A DNA stretch of 45,000 nucleotides from Treponema pallidum subsp. pallidum str. Nichols. Its GTDB lineage: Bacteria > Spirochaetota > Spirochaetia > Treponematales > Treponemataceae. Each line of letters begins with the position of its first letter. Position 1 is the stretch's first letter. Both the position numbers and the translations under genes were made by a program. Shown here piece by piece: positions 9,319 to 20,664 of this stretch. Below the pieces are notes generated by a model that worked only from the letters and a program-made list of their open reading frames with translations, did no database searches and had not been told where the DNA came from. The DNA is taken from NCBI RefSeq assembly GCF_000410535.2, contig NC_021490.2:235001-280000 (forward strand). Reading direction: 5' to 3'.

Positions 9319-9759
9319 ATGGCAGCGAAGAAGAAAGTGGTTACTCAGATAAAGCTGCAGTGTCCTGCAGGCAAGGCGACGCCCGCGCCGCCGGTTGGGC
9401 CTGCGCTTGGGCCGCACGGGGTTAGTGCCCCGCAGTTTGTGCAGCAGTTTAATGACCGTACTAAATCCATGGAGCCTGGGTTGGTGGTGCCAGTGGTTGT
9501 CACCGTCTATTCTGACAAGAGTTTTTCGTTTGTGCTGAAAACGCCGCCTGCGGCTGTTCTTATTAGGAAGGCGTGTGGGATCGAAAAAGGATCGACGAAT
9601 TCTGTTAAGCAGAAGGTTGCGCGCTTGTCGCTGGCGCAGTTAACGGAGATTGCTCAAGTGAAATTACCTGATATGAGCGCTTTAACTCTCGATGCTGCGA
9701 AGCGTATCATCGCGGGTACGGCACGCAGCATGGGGGTGGAGGTAGAGCGTTCATTATGA
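9319..9759 (+). CDS. rplK: 50S ribosomal protein L11
   Basis: 146 aa, full length. The N-terminal block [22 protein letters not shown] is typical (family: KLQ...[15 protein letters not shown]), and the C-terminal rRNA-binding domain ends in [10 protein letters not shown]. It forms the GTPase-associated stalk base together with L10 and L7/L12. The ATG at 9319 is preceded by AAGGAG. Its stop overlaps the rplA start (ATGA). The 106 nt upstream contain no hairpin I can support. Confidence 0.97.
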
Positions 9760-10436
9760 AGAGGGGGAAGAAGTATCGCGCTGCCGTTGCGCGTTATGAT
9801 CGCGCCGAGCGGTTCAGTCTTGACCGTGCGGTAGGTTTGCTTAAGGAAGTGAGGTATGCTTCCTTTGACGAGACGGTGGAGGTGCACGTTAGTCTGAGGC
9901 TTAAGAAGAATCAGACGGTGAGGGATACGGTTGTGCTCCCCCACCGTTTTCGGGCCGAGGTTCGTGTGCTCGTTTTTTGTAAAGAGGATCGTGTTTCGGA
10001 AGCGCTTGCTGCAGGTGCTGCCTATGCAGGCGGTGCTGAATATCTTGAGAAGGTAAAAGGAGGCTGGTTTGACTTCGACGTGGTCGTTGCTAGTCCTGAC
10101 ATGATGAAGGACGTCGGTCGTCTTGGTATGGTGTTAGGTCGCAGAGGGCTGATGCCTAACCCGAGGACTGGCACGGTCAGTGCGGACTTGGGGGCTGCTG
10201 TCTGTGAGTTGAAAAAGGGGCGTGTCGAGTTTCGCGCGGATAAGACAGGTGTGGTCCATCTAGCAGTAGGGAAAACGACGATGGACTCTGCGCAGATTGT
10301 AGAGAATGTTGACGTGTTTCTGTCGGAGATGGATCGCAAGAAGCCCGTTGACGTAAAAGCTGGTTTTGTCCGTTCGATTTCGCTCAGCTCCAGTATGGGG
10401 CCTGGGATTTGGGTTGTCCATAAGTCAGAGGAGTAG
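9756..10436 (+). CDS. rplA: 50S ribosomal protein L1
   Basis: 226 aa, forms the mobile L1 stalk of the large subunit near the E site. Recognisable segments include [18 protein letters not shown], the block [34 protein letters not shown], and [15 protein letters not shown]. It overlaps rplK by 4 nt and is followed directly by rplJ (1 nt gap), indicating cotranslation in the L11 operon. Confidence 0.97.
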
Positions 10437-10437
10437 T

Positions 10438-10980
10438 ATGGCAGTACGCGCACGAAGGCTGCAGCCGGCAAAGGTGGCTGCTGTCGAGAGCCTTACGCGT
10501 GATTTGGGTGAGGCTTCTTCTTATATCTTTACGGAGTATCGAGGGCTTACGGTTGAGCAGCTGACCGCGTTGCGCCGCGCGCTGCGCGAATTCTCGTGCG
10601 TGTATCGGGTGGTGCGTAACAATTTTGCGAATATCGCCTTTACGTCCCTAAACATGACGGTGGGAGAGTATCTGGTGGGGCCCACGGCCATCGCCCTAGT
10701 GGACACGGAGCATGCGAATGGCGTCGCGCGTGTGCTGTTCGATTTTGCAAAGGAAGTGCCTGCCTTAGTGGTGAAGGGTGCAATTCTTGATGGGGAGGTG
10801 TTTGACGCTTCGAAGGTAGAAGCGTATTCGAAGCTTCCTGGAAAGAAAGAGCTCGTTTCCATGTTCTTGTCCGCGCTGAATGCAACGACGGTGAAGTTCG
10901 TACGCGTATTACAGGCTGTGATGGACAAAAGGGATGAGGGTGTAGAAGTTTCCGTGGTGTCGGGAGGTGATTCGTCCTAG
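10438..10980 (+). CDS. rplJ: 50S ribosomal protein L10
   Basis: 180 aa stalk protein that carries L7/L12 dimers. The ATG at 10438 follows AGAGGAG and lies 1 nt after the rplA stop; in-frame codons upstream within rplA are discarded. Family features are the N-terminal helix region with TEYRGLTVEQLTALRRALRE and the segment VVRNNFANIAF. The C-terminal helix ends with acidic residues. The 108 nt gap to rplL contains no feature I could support beyond the rplL ribosome site. Confidence 0.95.
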   Translation: MAVRARRLQPAKVAAVESLTRDLGEASSYIFTEYRGLTVEQLTALRRALREFSCVYRVVRNNFANIAFTSLNMTVGEYLVGPTAIALVDTEHANGVARVLFDFAKEVPALVVKGAILDGEVFDASKVEAYSKLPGKKELVSMFLSALNATTVKFVRVLQAVMDKRDEGVEVSVVSGGDSS

Positions 10981-11088
10981 GCGGTTGTTGTAACTTAGTT
11001 ACGGGGTATGTGTTAGGCGGTCAGGCTTCTGGGGTGCTGTCTTCCTGTCCGTTTATAGGGGTTATTTCGCATACAAGGAGAAGATAAT

Positions 11089-11478
11089 ATGGCGGCGTTG
11101 AGTAATGAACAGATTATTGAGGCGATTCGGGGCAAGACCATCCTGGAGCTTTCTGAGCTTATCAAGGCGGTGGAGGAGGAGTTTGGAGTTACCGCGGCTG
11201 TGCCGGTAGCGCCGGTAGCGGAAGGTGGCGGGGCAGGTTCTGTAGCCGCTGAGGAGCAGACAGAGTTTACTGTTGTGCTTAAAGGACTTGCAGAACCAGG
11301 CAAAAAAATCGCGGTTATTAAAGAGGTGCGCAACGTTATCTCAGGGCTTGGCTTAAAAGAGGCGAAGGATCTGGTGGAGGGTGCGCCAAAGACTTTGAAA
11401 GAAAATGTATCCAAGGAAGAGGCGGCAAAGATAAAAGAGTCAATGACCGCAGCGGGTGCGCTCATTGAGATTTCCTAG
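11089..11478 (+). CDS. rplL: 50S ribosomal protein L7/L12
   Basis: 129 aa. N-terminal dimerisation helices, an alanine/valine/glycine-rich hinge (about residues 43-58) and the conserved C-terminal factor-binding domain with [30 protein letters not shown] strong ribosome site AAGGAGAAG precedes the ATG, in keeping with the multiple copies per ribosome. The 262 nt to rpoB include a T8 run (11486-11493) without a convincing upstream stem, so read-through to rpoB is likely. Confidence 0.97.
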   Translation: MAALSNEQIIEAIRGKTILELSELIKAVEEEFGVTAAVPVAPVAEGGGAGSVAAEEQTEFTVVLKGLAEPGKKIAVIKEVRNVISGLGLKEAKDLVEGAPKTLKENVSKEEAAKIKESMTAAGALIEIS

Positions 11479-11740
11479 TGTCTGGTTTTTTTTGCATGCG
11501 TCCGGCGCGTCGTTGTGTGCCTCTGACACCCTTTCGTGTGGGAGGGCGTCGCGCTTTTGAGTAGAGCGTGGGCTTCTATTTCTTTTCATACTTGTTCTCG
11601 GCATTTTGGCATGCGGGTTGGGTCGCGTTCTCCTCACTTGAGTGGAGGGGACGGCGTCTCCCCTGTGTGGGGAGTATTACGGTAGAGCGTGTGGTATAGG
11701 GAGCACCGTGTCGGTTCGGTGCAGCTTGAGGGGGGAGTGC

Positions 11741-14700
11741 ATGTCAGCACGAGTTTGCAAAACACACAGAGTGTACGTGGGAAGGGATGTCAGGAATTTT
11801 ATGGACATCCCGGATCTCATCGAAATCCAGCTTCGATCTTACGACACCTTTCTGCATGGGGCCCGGAATACACCGTCCGGCGCCGACACCCTTATCTCCG
11901 GTACTAGAGAGGAGCTCGGCCTCGAAGACGTGTTCAAGACTACCTTTCCTATCGAGAGCTCTACGGGGGACATGACGCTCGAGTACCAATCATACTCCCT
12001 TGATGAGAAAAACATCAAGTTCTCCGAGGCGGAGTGTAAACAAAAGGGTTTGACGTACGCCATTCCGCTGAAGGCGCTTGTTGATTTACGTTTCAATAAT
12101 ACGGGGGAGATTAGGCGCAAAGACATTTATATGGGAGATATCCCCAAGATGACTGAACGCGGCACCTTTATCATCAACGGTGCGGAGCGTGTGGTGGTAT
12201 CCCAGATCCATCGTTCCCCTGGTGTTGTCTTTTCTCATGAGAAGGACAAGGAAGGACGGGAGGTATTCTCCAGCCGCATTATTCCGTACCGGGGAAGCTG
12301 GCTTGAATTTGAAATTGATCAGAAAAAAGATCTCATCTATGCAAAGCTTGATAAAAAGAGACGTATCCTAGGCACCGTGTTTTTGCGTGCGTTGCACTAC
12401 GAAACGCGTGAGCAGATCATCGAGGCCTTTTACGCCATAGAAAAGACGCCTGTTTGTCAGGATCGTGCGGAGTACGAGCTGCTCACAGGTAAGATCCTAG
12501 CACGATCGGTGACGGTGGAAAATGAGCAGGGTGAAACCCGGGTGTTGTACAAAGCAGGAGAGAAAATCCATCCCCATGTCATCGATGATCTGCTGCAAAA
12601 CGGCATATGTGAGGTCTACATTATTAACCTTGAAGCGGAAGGTTCGTTGCGTTCTGCGGTCGTTATCAATTGTCTTGAACGAGAGGAAATGAAGTTCTCT
12701 AAGTCGGGTGCACAGGACGAGCTTTCGCGTGAAGAGGCACTGTGTATTGTATACTCAGCGCTAAGACCAAGCGATCCTATGACCATGGACGCGGCGGAAA
12801 AAGATTTGCAGACAATGTTTTTCTCCCCACGTCGCTATGATTTAGGGCGGGTGGGGCGCTACAAGCTGAACAAGAAATTTCGCTCTGACTCGCCGACTAC
12901 TGAGTGCACGCTCACCCTCGATGATATCGTAAATACCATGAAATTTCTCATCAGAATGTATAGCGGTGATGCACAGGAAGATGATATCGATCACCTGGGC
13001 AACCGTCGTATTCGTTCGGTGGGGGAATTAATGACCAATACGTTAAAAACGGCCTTTTTGCGCATGGAACGTATTGCGAAGGAGCGTATGAGTTCTAAGG
13101 AAACGGAAACGATCAAGCCGCAGGATCTCATTTCCATAAAACCTATCATGGCTGCGATTAAGGAGTTCTTTGGTGCAAGTCAGCTTTCTCAGTTCATGGA
13201 TCAGGTCAATCCGCTGGCGGAGTTGACACACAAGCGGCGTTTGAACGCACTTGGTCCTGGTGGACTTTCAAGGGAGCGTGCTGGGTTTGAGGTACGCGAT
13301 GTGCACTACACGCACTACGGTCGGATGTGTCCCATTGAGACCCCCGAAGGACCAAATATCGGTTTAATTGTTTCTATGGCCAATTACGCACGCGTTAACG
13401 GGTATGGGTTCTTGGAGGTGCCGTATGTACGGGTGCGTGACGGAGTTGTTACGAAAGAGATTGAGTACCTGGATGCTATGGACGAGGATCGCTACTACAT
13501 TGGGCAGGATTCTACGGCGGTAGGACCGGACGGGGTCATCCGTGTAGATCATGTCTCTTGTCGGCACCGGGGGGATTACAGTACGCGTAGTCCTAAGGAT
13601 ATCCAGTATATGGATGTTTCCCCCAAGCAGATAATTTCTGTTTCTGCTTCTCTCATACCGTTTCTTGAGCATGATGATGCTAACCGTGCGTTAATGGGGT
13701 CGAACATGCAACGGCAGGGAGTGCCGCTTATTTTTCCTGAACCCCCGCGCGTGGGTACAGGCATGGAAGAGAAGTGTGCATATGACTCTGGAGTGCTGGT
13801 GAAGGCAAAGCAAGACGGAACGGTTGCCTACGTTTCCTCAGAGAAGATAGTGGTTTGTTCCGCCGCGGCGTCTGGGGAAGAGCAGGAGGTCGTGTATCCG
13901 TTACTTAAGTATCAGCGGACAAATCAGGATACCTGTTACCACCAGCGGCCAATAGTGCACGTGGGAGATCGGGTACAGGTAGGAGATGCGCTTGCAGACG
14001 GTCCTGCAACGTATCGAGGGGAGCTTGCGCTTGGCAGAAACATTCTAGTTGGTTTTGTGCCGTGGAACGGTTACAACTACGAGGATGCCATTTTGATTTC
14101 TCACCGGGTGGTAAAGGAGGATATGTTCACCTCGGTTCACATCAAAGAATTTTCTACTGAGGTGCGTGAAACCAAGCTGGGTTCTGAACGAATGACGAAT
14201 GATATCCCGAATAAGTCTGAGAAGAATCTGGATAATTTGGATGCAGAGGGGATCATTCGTATTGGGTCAAAGGTGCGTGCGGGAGACGTGCTTATCGGAA
14301 AGATTACGCCAAAAAGCGAGTCTGAGACGACGCCAGAGTTTAGGCTGCTGAATTCTATTTTTGGGGAGAAGGCGAAGGAAGTGCGTGATTCTTCTCTACG
14401 TGTGCCGCATGGAGTTGAGGGTACAGTCATTGACGTGCAGCGACTCAGGCGTTCGGAGGGAGATGATTTAAACCCCGGGGTGTCAGAGGTGGTGAAGGTT
14501 CTTATCGCTACCAAGCGTAAGCTGCGTGAAGGGGATAAAATGGCCGGTCGCCACGGTAACAAGGGTATCGTTGCGCGCATCCTTCCTGAAGAAGACATGC
14601 CGTATCTGGATGATGGTACCCCGCTTGATGTCTGTTTGAACCCGCTCGGTGTACCTTCTCGTATGAACATAGGACAGATTCTTGAATCTGAATTGGGACT

Positions 14701-15277
14701 TGCGGGGTTGCGGCTTGACGAATGGTATGAGTCTCCTGTCTTTCAATCTCCAAGCAACGAGCAGATTGGGGAAAAGTTGATGCAGGCAGGTTTTCCGACT
14801 AATTCAAAAGTGATGCTGCGTGACGGACGCACGGGGGATTATTTTCAAAACCCTGTATTTGTGGGGGTTATTTACTTTATGAAGCTTGCGCATCTAGTGG
14901 ATGACAAAATGCACGCCCGCTCTACAGGTCCATATTCGCTTGTGACGCAGCAACCCTTAGGGGGTAAAGCGCAGTTTGGAGGGCAGCGTCTCGGGGAAAT
15001 GGAGGTGTGGGCGCTTGAAGCCTACGGCGCGGCGAATACCCTGCAGGAGTTGCTAACGATTAAATCGGATGATATGCACGGGCGTTCTAAAATTTATGAG
15101 GCAATTGTAAAAGGGGAGGCTTCGTCTCCTACCGGTATTCCTGAATCTTTTAACGTGTTGGTGCAGGAGCTGCGGGGACTTGCGCTCGACTTTACGATTT
15201 ACGATGCGAAGGGCAAGCAGATTCCGCTCACTGAGCGCGATGAAGAAATGACGAATAAGATTGGCTCTAAATTTTAA
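11741..15277 (+). CDS. rpoB: RNA polymerase beta subunit
   Basis: 1178 aa catalytic subunit. The start is ATG at 11741 after GAGGGGGGAG, giving [16 protein letters not shown]; the open frame reaches 11642 but that extension lacks family similarity. Visible landmarks: [22 protein letters not shown], the rifampicin-binding region [30 protein letters not shown] near residue 490, and the C-terminal active-site segment [12 protein letters not shown]. Rif-region residues match the usual sensitive type as far as I can align by memory. The gene is 12 nt upstream of rpoC. Confidence 0.98.
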   Translation: MSARVCKTHRVYVGRDVRNFMDIPDLIEIQLRSYDTFLHGARNTPSGADTLISGTREELGLEDVFKTTFPIESSTGDMTLEYQSYSLDEKNIKFSEAECKQKGLTYAIPLKALVDLRFNNTGEIRRKDIYMGDIPKMTERGTFIINGAERVVVSQIHRSPGVVFSHEKDKEGREVFSSRIIPYRGSWLEFEIDQKKDLIYAKLDKKRRILGTVFLRALHYETREQIIEAFYAIEKTPVCQDRAEYELLTGKILARSVTVENEQGETRVLYKAGEKIHPHVIDDLLQNGICEVYIINLEAEGSLRSAVVINCLEREEMKFSKSGAQDELSREEALCIVYSALRPSDPMTMDAAEKDLQTMFFSPRRYDLGRVGRYKLNKKFRSDSPTTECTLTLDDIVNTMKFLIRMYSGDAQEDDIDHLGNRRIRSVGELMTNTLKTAFLRMERIAKERMSSKETETIKPQDLISIKPIMAAIKEFFGASQLSQFMDQVNPLAELTHKRRLNALGPGGLSRERAGFEVRDVHYTHYGRMCPIETPEGPNIGLIVSMANYARVNGYGFLEVPYVRVRDGVVTKEIEYLDAMDEDRYYIGQDSTAVGPDGVIRVDHVSCRHRGDYSTRSPKDIQYMDVSPKQIISVSASLIPFLEHDDANRALMGSNMQRQGVPLIFPEPPRVGTGMEEKCAYDSGVLVKAKQDGTVAYVSSEKIVVCSAAASGEEQEVVYPLLKYQRTNQDTCYHQRPIVHVGDRVQVGDALADGPATYRGELALGRNILVGFVPWNGYNYEDAILISHRVVKEDMFTSVHIKEFSTEVRETKLGSERMTNDIPNKSEKNLDNLDAEGIIRIGSKVRAGDVLIGKITPKSESETTPEFRLLNSIFGEKAKEVRDSSLRVPHGVEGTVIDVQRLRRSEGDDLNPGVSEVVKVLIATKRKLREGDKMAGRHGNKGIVARILPEEDMPYLDDGTPLDVCLNPLGVPSRMNIGQILESELGLAGLRLDEWYESPVFQSPSNEQIGEKLMQAGFPTNSKVMLRDGRTGDYFQNPVFVGVIYFMKLAHLVDDKMHARSTGPYSLVTQQPLGGKAQFGGQRLGEMEVWALEAYGAANTLQELLTIKSDDMHGRSKIYEAIVKGEASSPTGIPESFNVLVQELRGLALDFTIYDAKGKQIPLTERDEEMTNKIGSKF

Positions 15278-15289
15278 GGGGTGCAGGGA

Positions 15290-18200
15290 ATGAAGGATAT
15301 CCGGGATTTTGACAGTTTACAGATAAAGCTTGCCTCCCCTGATACCATTCGGGCATGGTCCTATGGAGAGGTGAAAAAGCCTGAGACAATTAATTACCGC
15401 ACGTTGCGTCCTGAACGTGAAGGGCTTTTTTGTGAACGCATTTTTGGTACTACAAAGGAATGGGAATGCTTTTGTGGAAAGTTTAAGTCAATTCGGTACC
15501 GGGGTGTTATCTGCGATCGGTGCGGGGTGGAGGTAACGCATTTCAAGGTTCGCAGGGAGCGCATGGGGCATATTGAGCTTGCAACGCCTGTTTCTCATAT
15601 TTGGTACTACCGTTGTGTACCAAGTAGAATGGGTTTGTTACTCGATCTACAGGTGATCGCACTGCGTTCTGTTTTGTACTATGAGAAGTACATAGTTATA
15701 GAGCCGGGCGACACCGATTTAAAAAAGAATCAGTTGCTCACTGAAACTGAGTACAATGACGCGCAGGAGCGCTACGGTGGCGGCTTTACGGCGGGAATGG
15801 GAGCGGAGGCTATCCGTACCCTTTTGCAAAACCTTGACCTTGACGCGCTTGTTGCACAGTTGCGTGAGAAGATGATGGAGAAGGGTGCGAAAAGCGACAA
15901 ACGCTTGCTGCGTCGCATAGAGATCGTAGAAAACTTTCGGGTGTCGGGAAATAAGCCGGAATGGATGATTTTGAGCGTTATCCCGGTGATCCCGCCTGAT
16001 TTGCGTCCTATGGTGCAGCTCGACGGAGGGCGTTTTGCTACCTCAGATCTCAATGACCTGTATCGGCGTGTGATCCACCGCAATAGCCGTTTGATTCGGC
16101 TCATGGAACTGAAGGCGCCGGATATCATCATTCGGAACGAAAAGCGCATGTTGCAAGAGGCAGTGGACGCGCTTTTTGATAATTCTAAGCGCAAGCCCGC
16201 GATTAAAGGTGCGTCAAACCGGCCGCTTAAGTCTATTTCTGACATGCTCAAGGGGAAGCAAGGGCGTTTTCGCCAGAATCTTTTGGGCAAGCGGGTCGAC
16301 TATTCCGGGCGTTCGGTTATCGTAGTGGGGCCTGAACTTAAGTTGTGGCAGTGCGGGTTGCCTACAAAAATGGCGCTTGAGCTGTTTAAGCCCTTTATTA
16401 TGAAAAAGCTGGTTGAGAAAGAAATTGTCTCGAACATCAAAAAGGCAAAGATGCTCGTGGAACAAGAGTCGCCGAAGGTATTTTCGGTGTTGGATGAAGT
16501 GGTAAAAGAGCATCCAGTTATGCTTAATCGGGCGCCGACATTGCATCGATTGGGCATTCAGGCTTTTGAGCCGGTGTTGGTGGAGGGGAAGGCGATTCGT
16601 CTTCATCCGCTTGTGTGTAAACCTTTTAATGCTGATTTTGATGGGGATCAAATGGCGGTGCATGTGCCGCTGACGCAGGCGGCACAGATGGAGTGTTGGA
16701 CGCTCATGTTGTCGAATCGCAATTTGCTTGACCCTGCAAATGGGCGCACGATTGTGTATCCATCTCAGGACATGGTTCTGGGTTTGTATTATCTGACAAA
16801 GGAACGCTCTCTGCCGGAGGGTGCTCGTCCTCGCCGTTTTTCCTCGGTGGAGGAGGTAATGATGGCTGCGGAAAAGGGGGTAATCGGCTGGCAGGATCAG
16901 ATTCAAGTGCGATATCACAAATGTGATGGTCAGCTTGTGGTCACTACCGCAGGAAGACTTGTGTTGAATGAGGAAGTTCCCGCAGAGATTCCTTTTGTCA
17001 ACGAAACGCTTGATGACAAACGCATCAGGAAATTAATTGAGCGGGTGTTCAAGCGTCAGGATTCTTGGCTTGCGGTGCAGATGCTCGATGCACTGAAAAC
17101 TATCGGTTATACCTACGCGACCTTCTTTGGTGCAACGCTCAGTATGGACGACATCATCGTGCCTGAGCAGAAGGTGCAGATGCTCGAAAAGGCGAACAAG
17201 GAAGTGCTAGCGATTGCGAGTCAATACCGCGGGGGGCACATCACGCAAGAGGAGCGTTATAATCGCGTCGTTGAGGTGTGGTCTAAAACAAGTGAGGAGC
17301 TCACTTCGCTCATGATGGAAACACTTGAGCGCGACAAGGATGGATTTAATACCATTTACATGATGGCTACCTCAGGTGCGCGCGGGAGTCGCAATCAAAT
17401 CCGCCAACTGGCGGGAATGCGTGGCTTAATGGCAAAGCCGAGTGGGGATATCATCGAATTGCCTATTCGTTCTAATTTTAAAGAGGGACTCAATGTCATT
17501 GAGTTTTTTATTTCTACCAACGGTGCACGCAAAGGGCTCGCAGACACTGCGCTAAAGACCGCTGATGCGGGGTATTTGACACGTCGTCTGGTTGATATCG
17601 CGCAAGATGTGGTGGTGAACGAGGAGGACTGTGGTACCATCAATGGCATTGAATATCGCGCGGTGAAGTCCGGCGATGAGATTATTGAATCGCTTGCTGA
17701 GCGCATCGTAGGAAAGTATACACTTGAACGTGTAGAACACCCCATCACCCATGAACTGCTGCTCGATGTGAACGAATACATCGACGATGAGCGTGCAGAA
17801 AAGGTGGAAGAAGCGGGCGTGGAGTCAGTGAAGTTGCGCACCGTGCTCACGTGCGAATCTAAGCGAGGAGTGTGTGTGTGCTGCTACGGGCGGAATCTTG
17901 CACGCAACAAAATTGTAGAAATTGGGGAGGCGGTTGGGATTGTAGCCGCTCAGTCCATTGGTCAGCCGGGTACGCAGCTGACAATGCGCACGTTCCATGT
18001 TGGGGGTACGGCAAGCAGTACTACGGAAGAGAACCGCATCACGTTTAAGTATCCCATACTGGTAAAGAGTATTGAGGGGGTGCATGTGAAAATGGAGGAT
18101 GGCTCTCAGCTGTTCACGCGTCGGGGGACGCTCTTTTTTCACAAAACTCTGGCAGAGTATCAGCTTCAAGAGGGTGACAGCGTGCAGGTGCGTGACCGCG

Positions 18201-19540
18201 CGCGGGTGCTAAAGGATGAGGTTCTCTACCACACCACCGATGGGCAGACGGTGTACGCTTCGGTGAGTGGTTTTGCGCGTATAATCGATCGAACCGTGTA
18301 CCTGGTAGGGCCTGAGCAAAAGACGGAAATTCGCAATGGTTCTAATGTAGTAATCAAGGCAGACGAGTATGTGCCGCCCGGAAAGACCGTGGCTACGTTT
18401 GATCCGTTCACTGAACCTATTTTGGCAGAGCAGGATGGCTTTGTGCGGTACGAAGATATTATTTTGGGCTCTACGCTCATCGAAGAGGTAAATACTGAAA
18501 CGGGGATGGTGGAGCGCAGGATTACGACGTTGAAAACAGGAATACAGCTTCAACCGCGGGTATTCATCTCTGATGAGTCGGGGAATGCGCTGGGTTCGTA
18601 CTACTTGCCAGAGGAAGCGCGCTTGATGGTTGAAGAAGGCGCGCAGGTGAAGGCGGGTACGGTCATTGTAAAACTGGCAAAAGCAATTCAAAAGACATCG
18701 GATATTACGGGGGGGCTGCCGCGTGTTTCTGAATTATTTGAAGCGCGGCGCCCTAAGAATGCGGCTGTCTTGGCACAGATTTCTGGGGTTGTGTCGTTCA
18801 AAGGACTGTTTAAGGGTAAGCGTATTGTCGTGGTGCGTGACCATTACGGGAAGGAATATAAGCACCTCGTGTCCATGTCGCGTCAGCTTTTAGTACGTGA
18901 TGGAGATACGGTTGAGGCAGGCGAACGCTTGTGTGATGGTTGCTTTGATCCCCATGATATCCTGGCAATTCTGGGTGAAAATGCTTTGCAAAACTATTTG
19001 ATGAATGAGATCCGTGACGTGTATCGTGTGCAGGGTGTTTCAATCAATGACCAGCACATTGGTTTAGTGGTGCGGCAAATGCTACGAAAGACAGAGGTTG
19101 TCTCGGTTGGGGACACGCGTTTTATCTACGGGCAACAGGTGGATAAGTACCGTTTTCACGAAGAGAACCGTCGGGTTGAAGCGGAAGGGGGGCAGCCTGC
19201 GGTTGCGCGCCCAATGTTCCAGGGTATAACGAAGGCGGCGTTGAACATAGACTCTTTCATATCTGCGGCATCTTTCCAAGAAACGAACAAGGTGCTCACC
19301 AATGCGGCGATTGCAGGCTCTGTTGATGACTTGTGTGGGTTGAAGGAGAACGTCATTATAGGGCACTTAATTCCCGCAGGTACGGGGATGCGGCGTTATC
19401 GTCAGGTGAAGCTGTTTGACAAGAACAAGCGGGATCTTGATGTGCAGATGGAGGAAGTTATCAGGCGTAGAAAACTTGAAGAGGAGGCGCTTGCCCAGGC
19501 AGTTGCGGGTATGGAAGGGGAACCTGAAGGCGAAGCGTGA
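15290..19540 (+). CDS. rpoC: RNA polymerase beta' subunit
   Basis: 1416 aa. N-terminal zinc cysteines CFCGKFKS...CDRCGVEVT (about residues 61-79), the catalytic magnesium motif NADFDGDQM near 450 and the bridge-helix/trigger-loop region [24 protein letters not shown] near 700. A second zinc site [13 protein letters not shown] is near 855. The ATG at 15290 is preferred to a GTG at 15281. A G7 run occurs near 18709. Followed after 102 nt by rpsL, the rpoBC-str order. Confidence 0.98.
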
Positions 19541-19642
19541 TGGATTGACCTGGTTTGGCTATTCTGAGTATCCTAGCCGCGTGTGCTGTGTGCGGCAAGG
19601 TTTACGGTGTTGAGGATTTTTTTGGGGAAGTGAGCGAAAAGA

Positions 19643-20017
19643 ATGCCGACAATTAATCAATTGACGAGGATAGGGCGTAAGGCGGTTTTTTCTCGTACGA
19701 AGAGCCCTGCGTTGCAGGCTTGTCCGCAGAAGCGCGGAGTGTGTACGCGTGTGATGACAGTTACGCCAAAAAAGCCGAATTCTGCTCTGCGTAAGGTGGC
19801 GCGTGTGCGTCTAAGTAGCGGGGTTGAAGTGACGGCGTACATTCCCGGGATTGGGCATAATTTGCAGGAGCACTCGATTGTGCTGATTCGCGGTGGACGT
19901 GTGAAAGATTTACCTGGAGTACGTTATCATATTATCCGGGGGGCCAAGGACACTCTTGGCGTGGTGGATCGTAAGCGCGGTCGTTCAAAGTACGGGGCTA
20001 AGCGCCCTCGCGCGTAG
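19643..20017 (+). CDS. rpsL: 30S ribosomal protein S12
   Basis: 124 aa decoding-centre protein. The motif [17 protein letters not shown] and the later [15 protein letters not shown] are intact, so both lysines whose substitution gives streptomycin resistance in other bacteria (E. coli K42/K43 region and K87/K88 region) are wild type. GGGGAAGTGAGCG precedes the ATG. rpsG follows after 21 nt. Confidence 0.98.
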
Positions 20018-20038
20018 GGGCTGGGGAGAGGAGTTGGT

Positions 20039-20509
20039 ATGGGGCGGAAGCGACGGGTGTCGCGTCGGGTACCGCCGCCTGACGCGCGGTATAACAGTGT
20101 GGTGTTGGCGAAGTTTATTTGTCGAATGATGCTGGCGGGTAAGAAGGCAACTGCGGTGGGTATTATGTACGATTGTCTTGAACGTATTCAGCAAAGGACT
20201 GGTGAGGAGCCTCTTCCGGTGTTCACAAAAGCGTTAGAGAACGTAAAGCCTGCAGTGGAGGTTAAATCGCGGCGGGTTGGTGGTTCTACCTATCAGGTGC
20301 CGATGGAAATTCGGGAAACGAGGCGTGAGGCTTTAGGTATGCGCTGGATTATCGGTGCAGCACGCAGGCGCAGCGGGCGTGGCATGTCGGAGCGACTTGC
20401 AGCAGAGATCCTTGATGCGTACCACAGCACGGGAACTGCCTTTAAACGTAAAGAGGATACGCACCGCATGGCAGAGGCCAATAAGGCTTTTTCGCACTAT
20501 CGCTGGTAG
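20039..20509 (+). CDS. rpsG: 30S ribosomal protein S7
   Basis: 156 aa, nucleates assembly of the 30S head. Characteristic blocks are [38 protein letters not shown] (near residues 75-95) and the C-terminal [20 protein letters not shown]-like end (here [11 protein letters not shown]...). Ribosome site GGGGAGAGGAG. fusA and tufA, which often follow in the str operon, are absent here; an unrelated AAA+ gene follows instead. Confidence 0.97.
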   Translation: MGRKRRVSRRVPPPDARYNSVVLAKFICRMMLAGKKATAVGIMYDCLERIQQRTGEEPLPVFTKALENVKPAVEVKSRRVGGSTYQVPMEIRETRREALGMRWIIGAARRRSGRGMSERLAAEILDAYHSTGTAFKRKEDTHRMAEANKAFSHYRW

Positions 20510-20550
20510 ATACGCGTCTCTTCCTGGGGCGTTTGTTGCAGGGGCGGTGT

Positions 20551-20574
20551 CTGCCCTTGGCAGGGGGTGTTTTT
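20551..20574 (+). terminator. Possible weak terminator after rpsG
   Basis: A small stem CTGCC/GGCAG with a CTT loop (20551-20563) is followed by GGGGTG and then a T5 run (20570-20574). The stem is short and separated from the T run, so this is tentative. It would end the rpoBC-rpsL-rpsG transcript before the start I prefer for the next gene (20665). Confidence 0.25.
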
Positions 20575-20664
20575 GCCCTCGTCCTTTCTCTTGATTCATC
20601 TGGACGTCGGTTTTGGGTGGCGTGCTCTTGTGCGCCTTATCAGCATAAACGGAGGGTCCATACG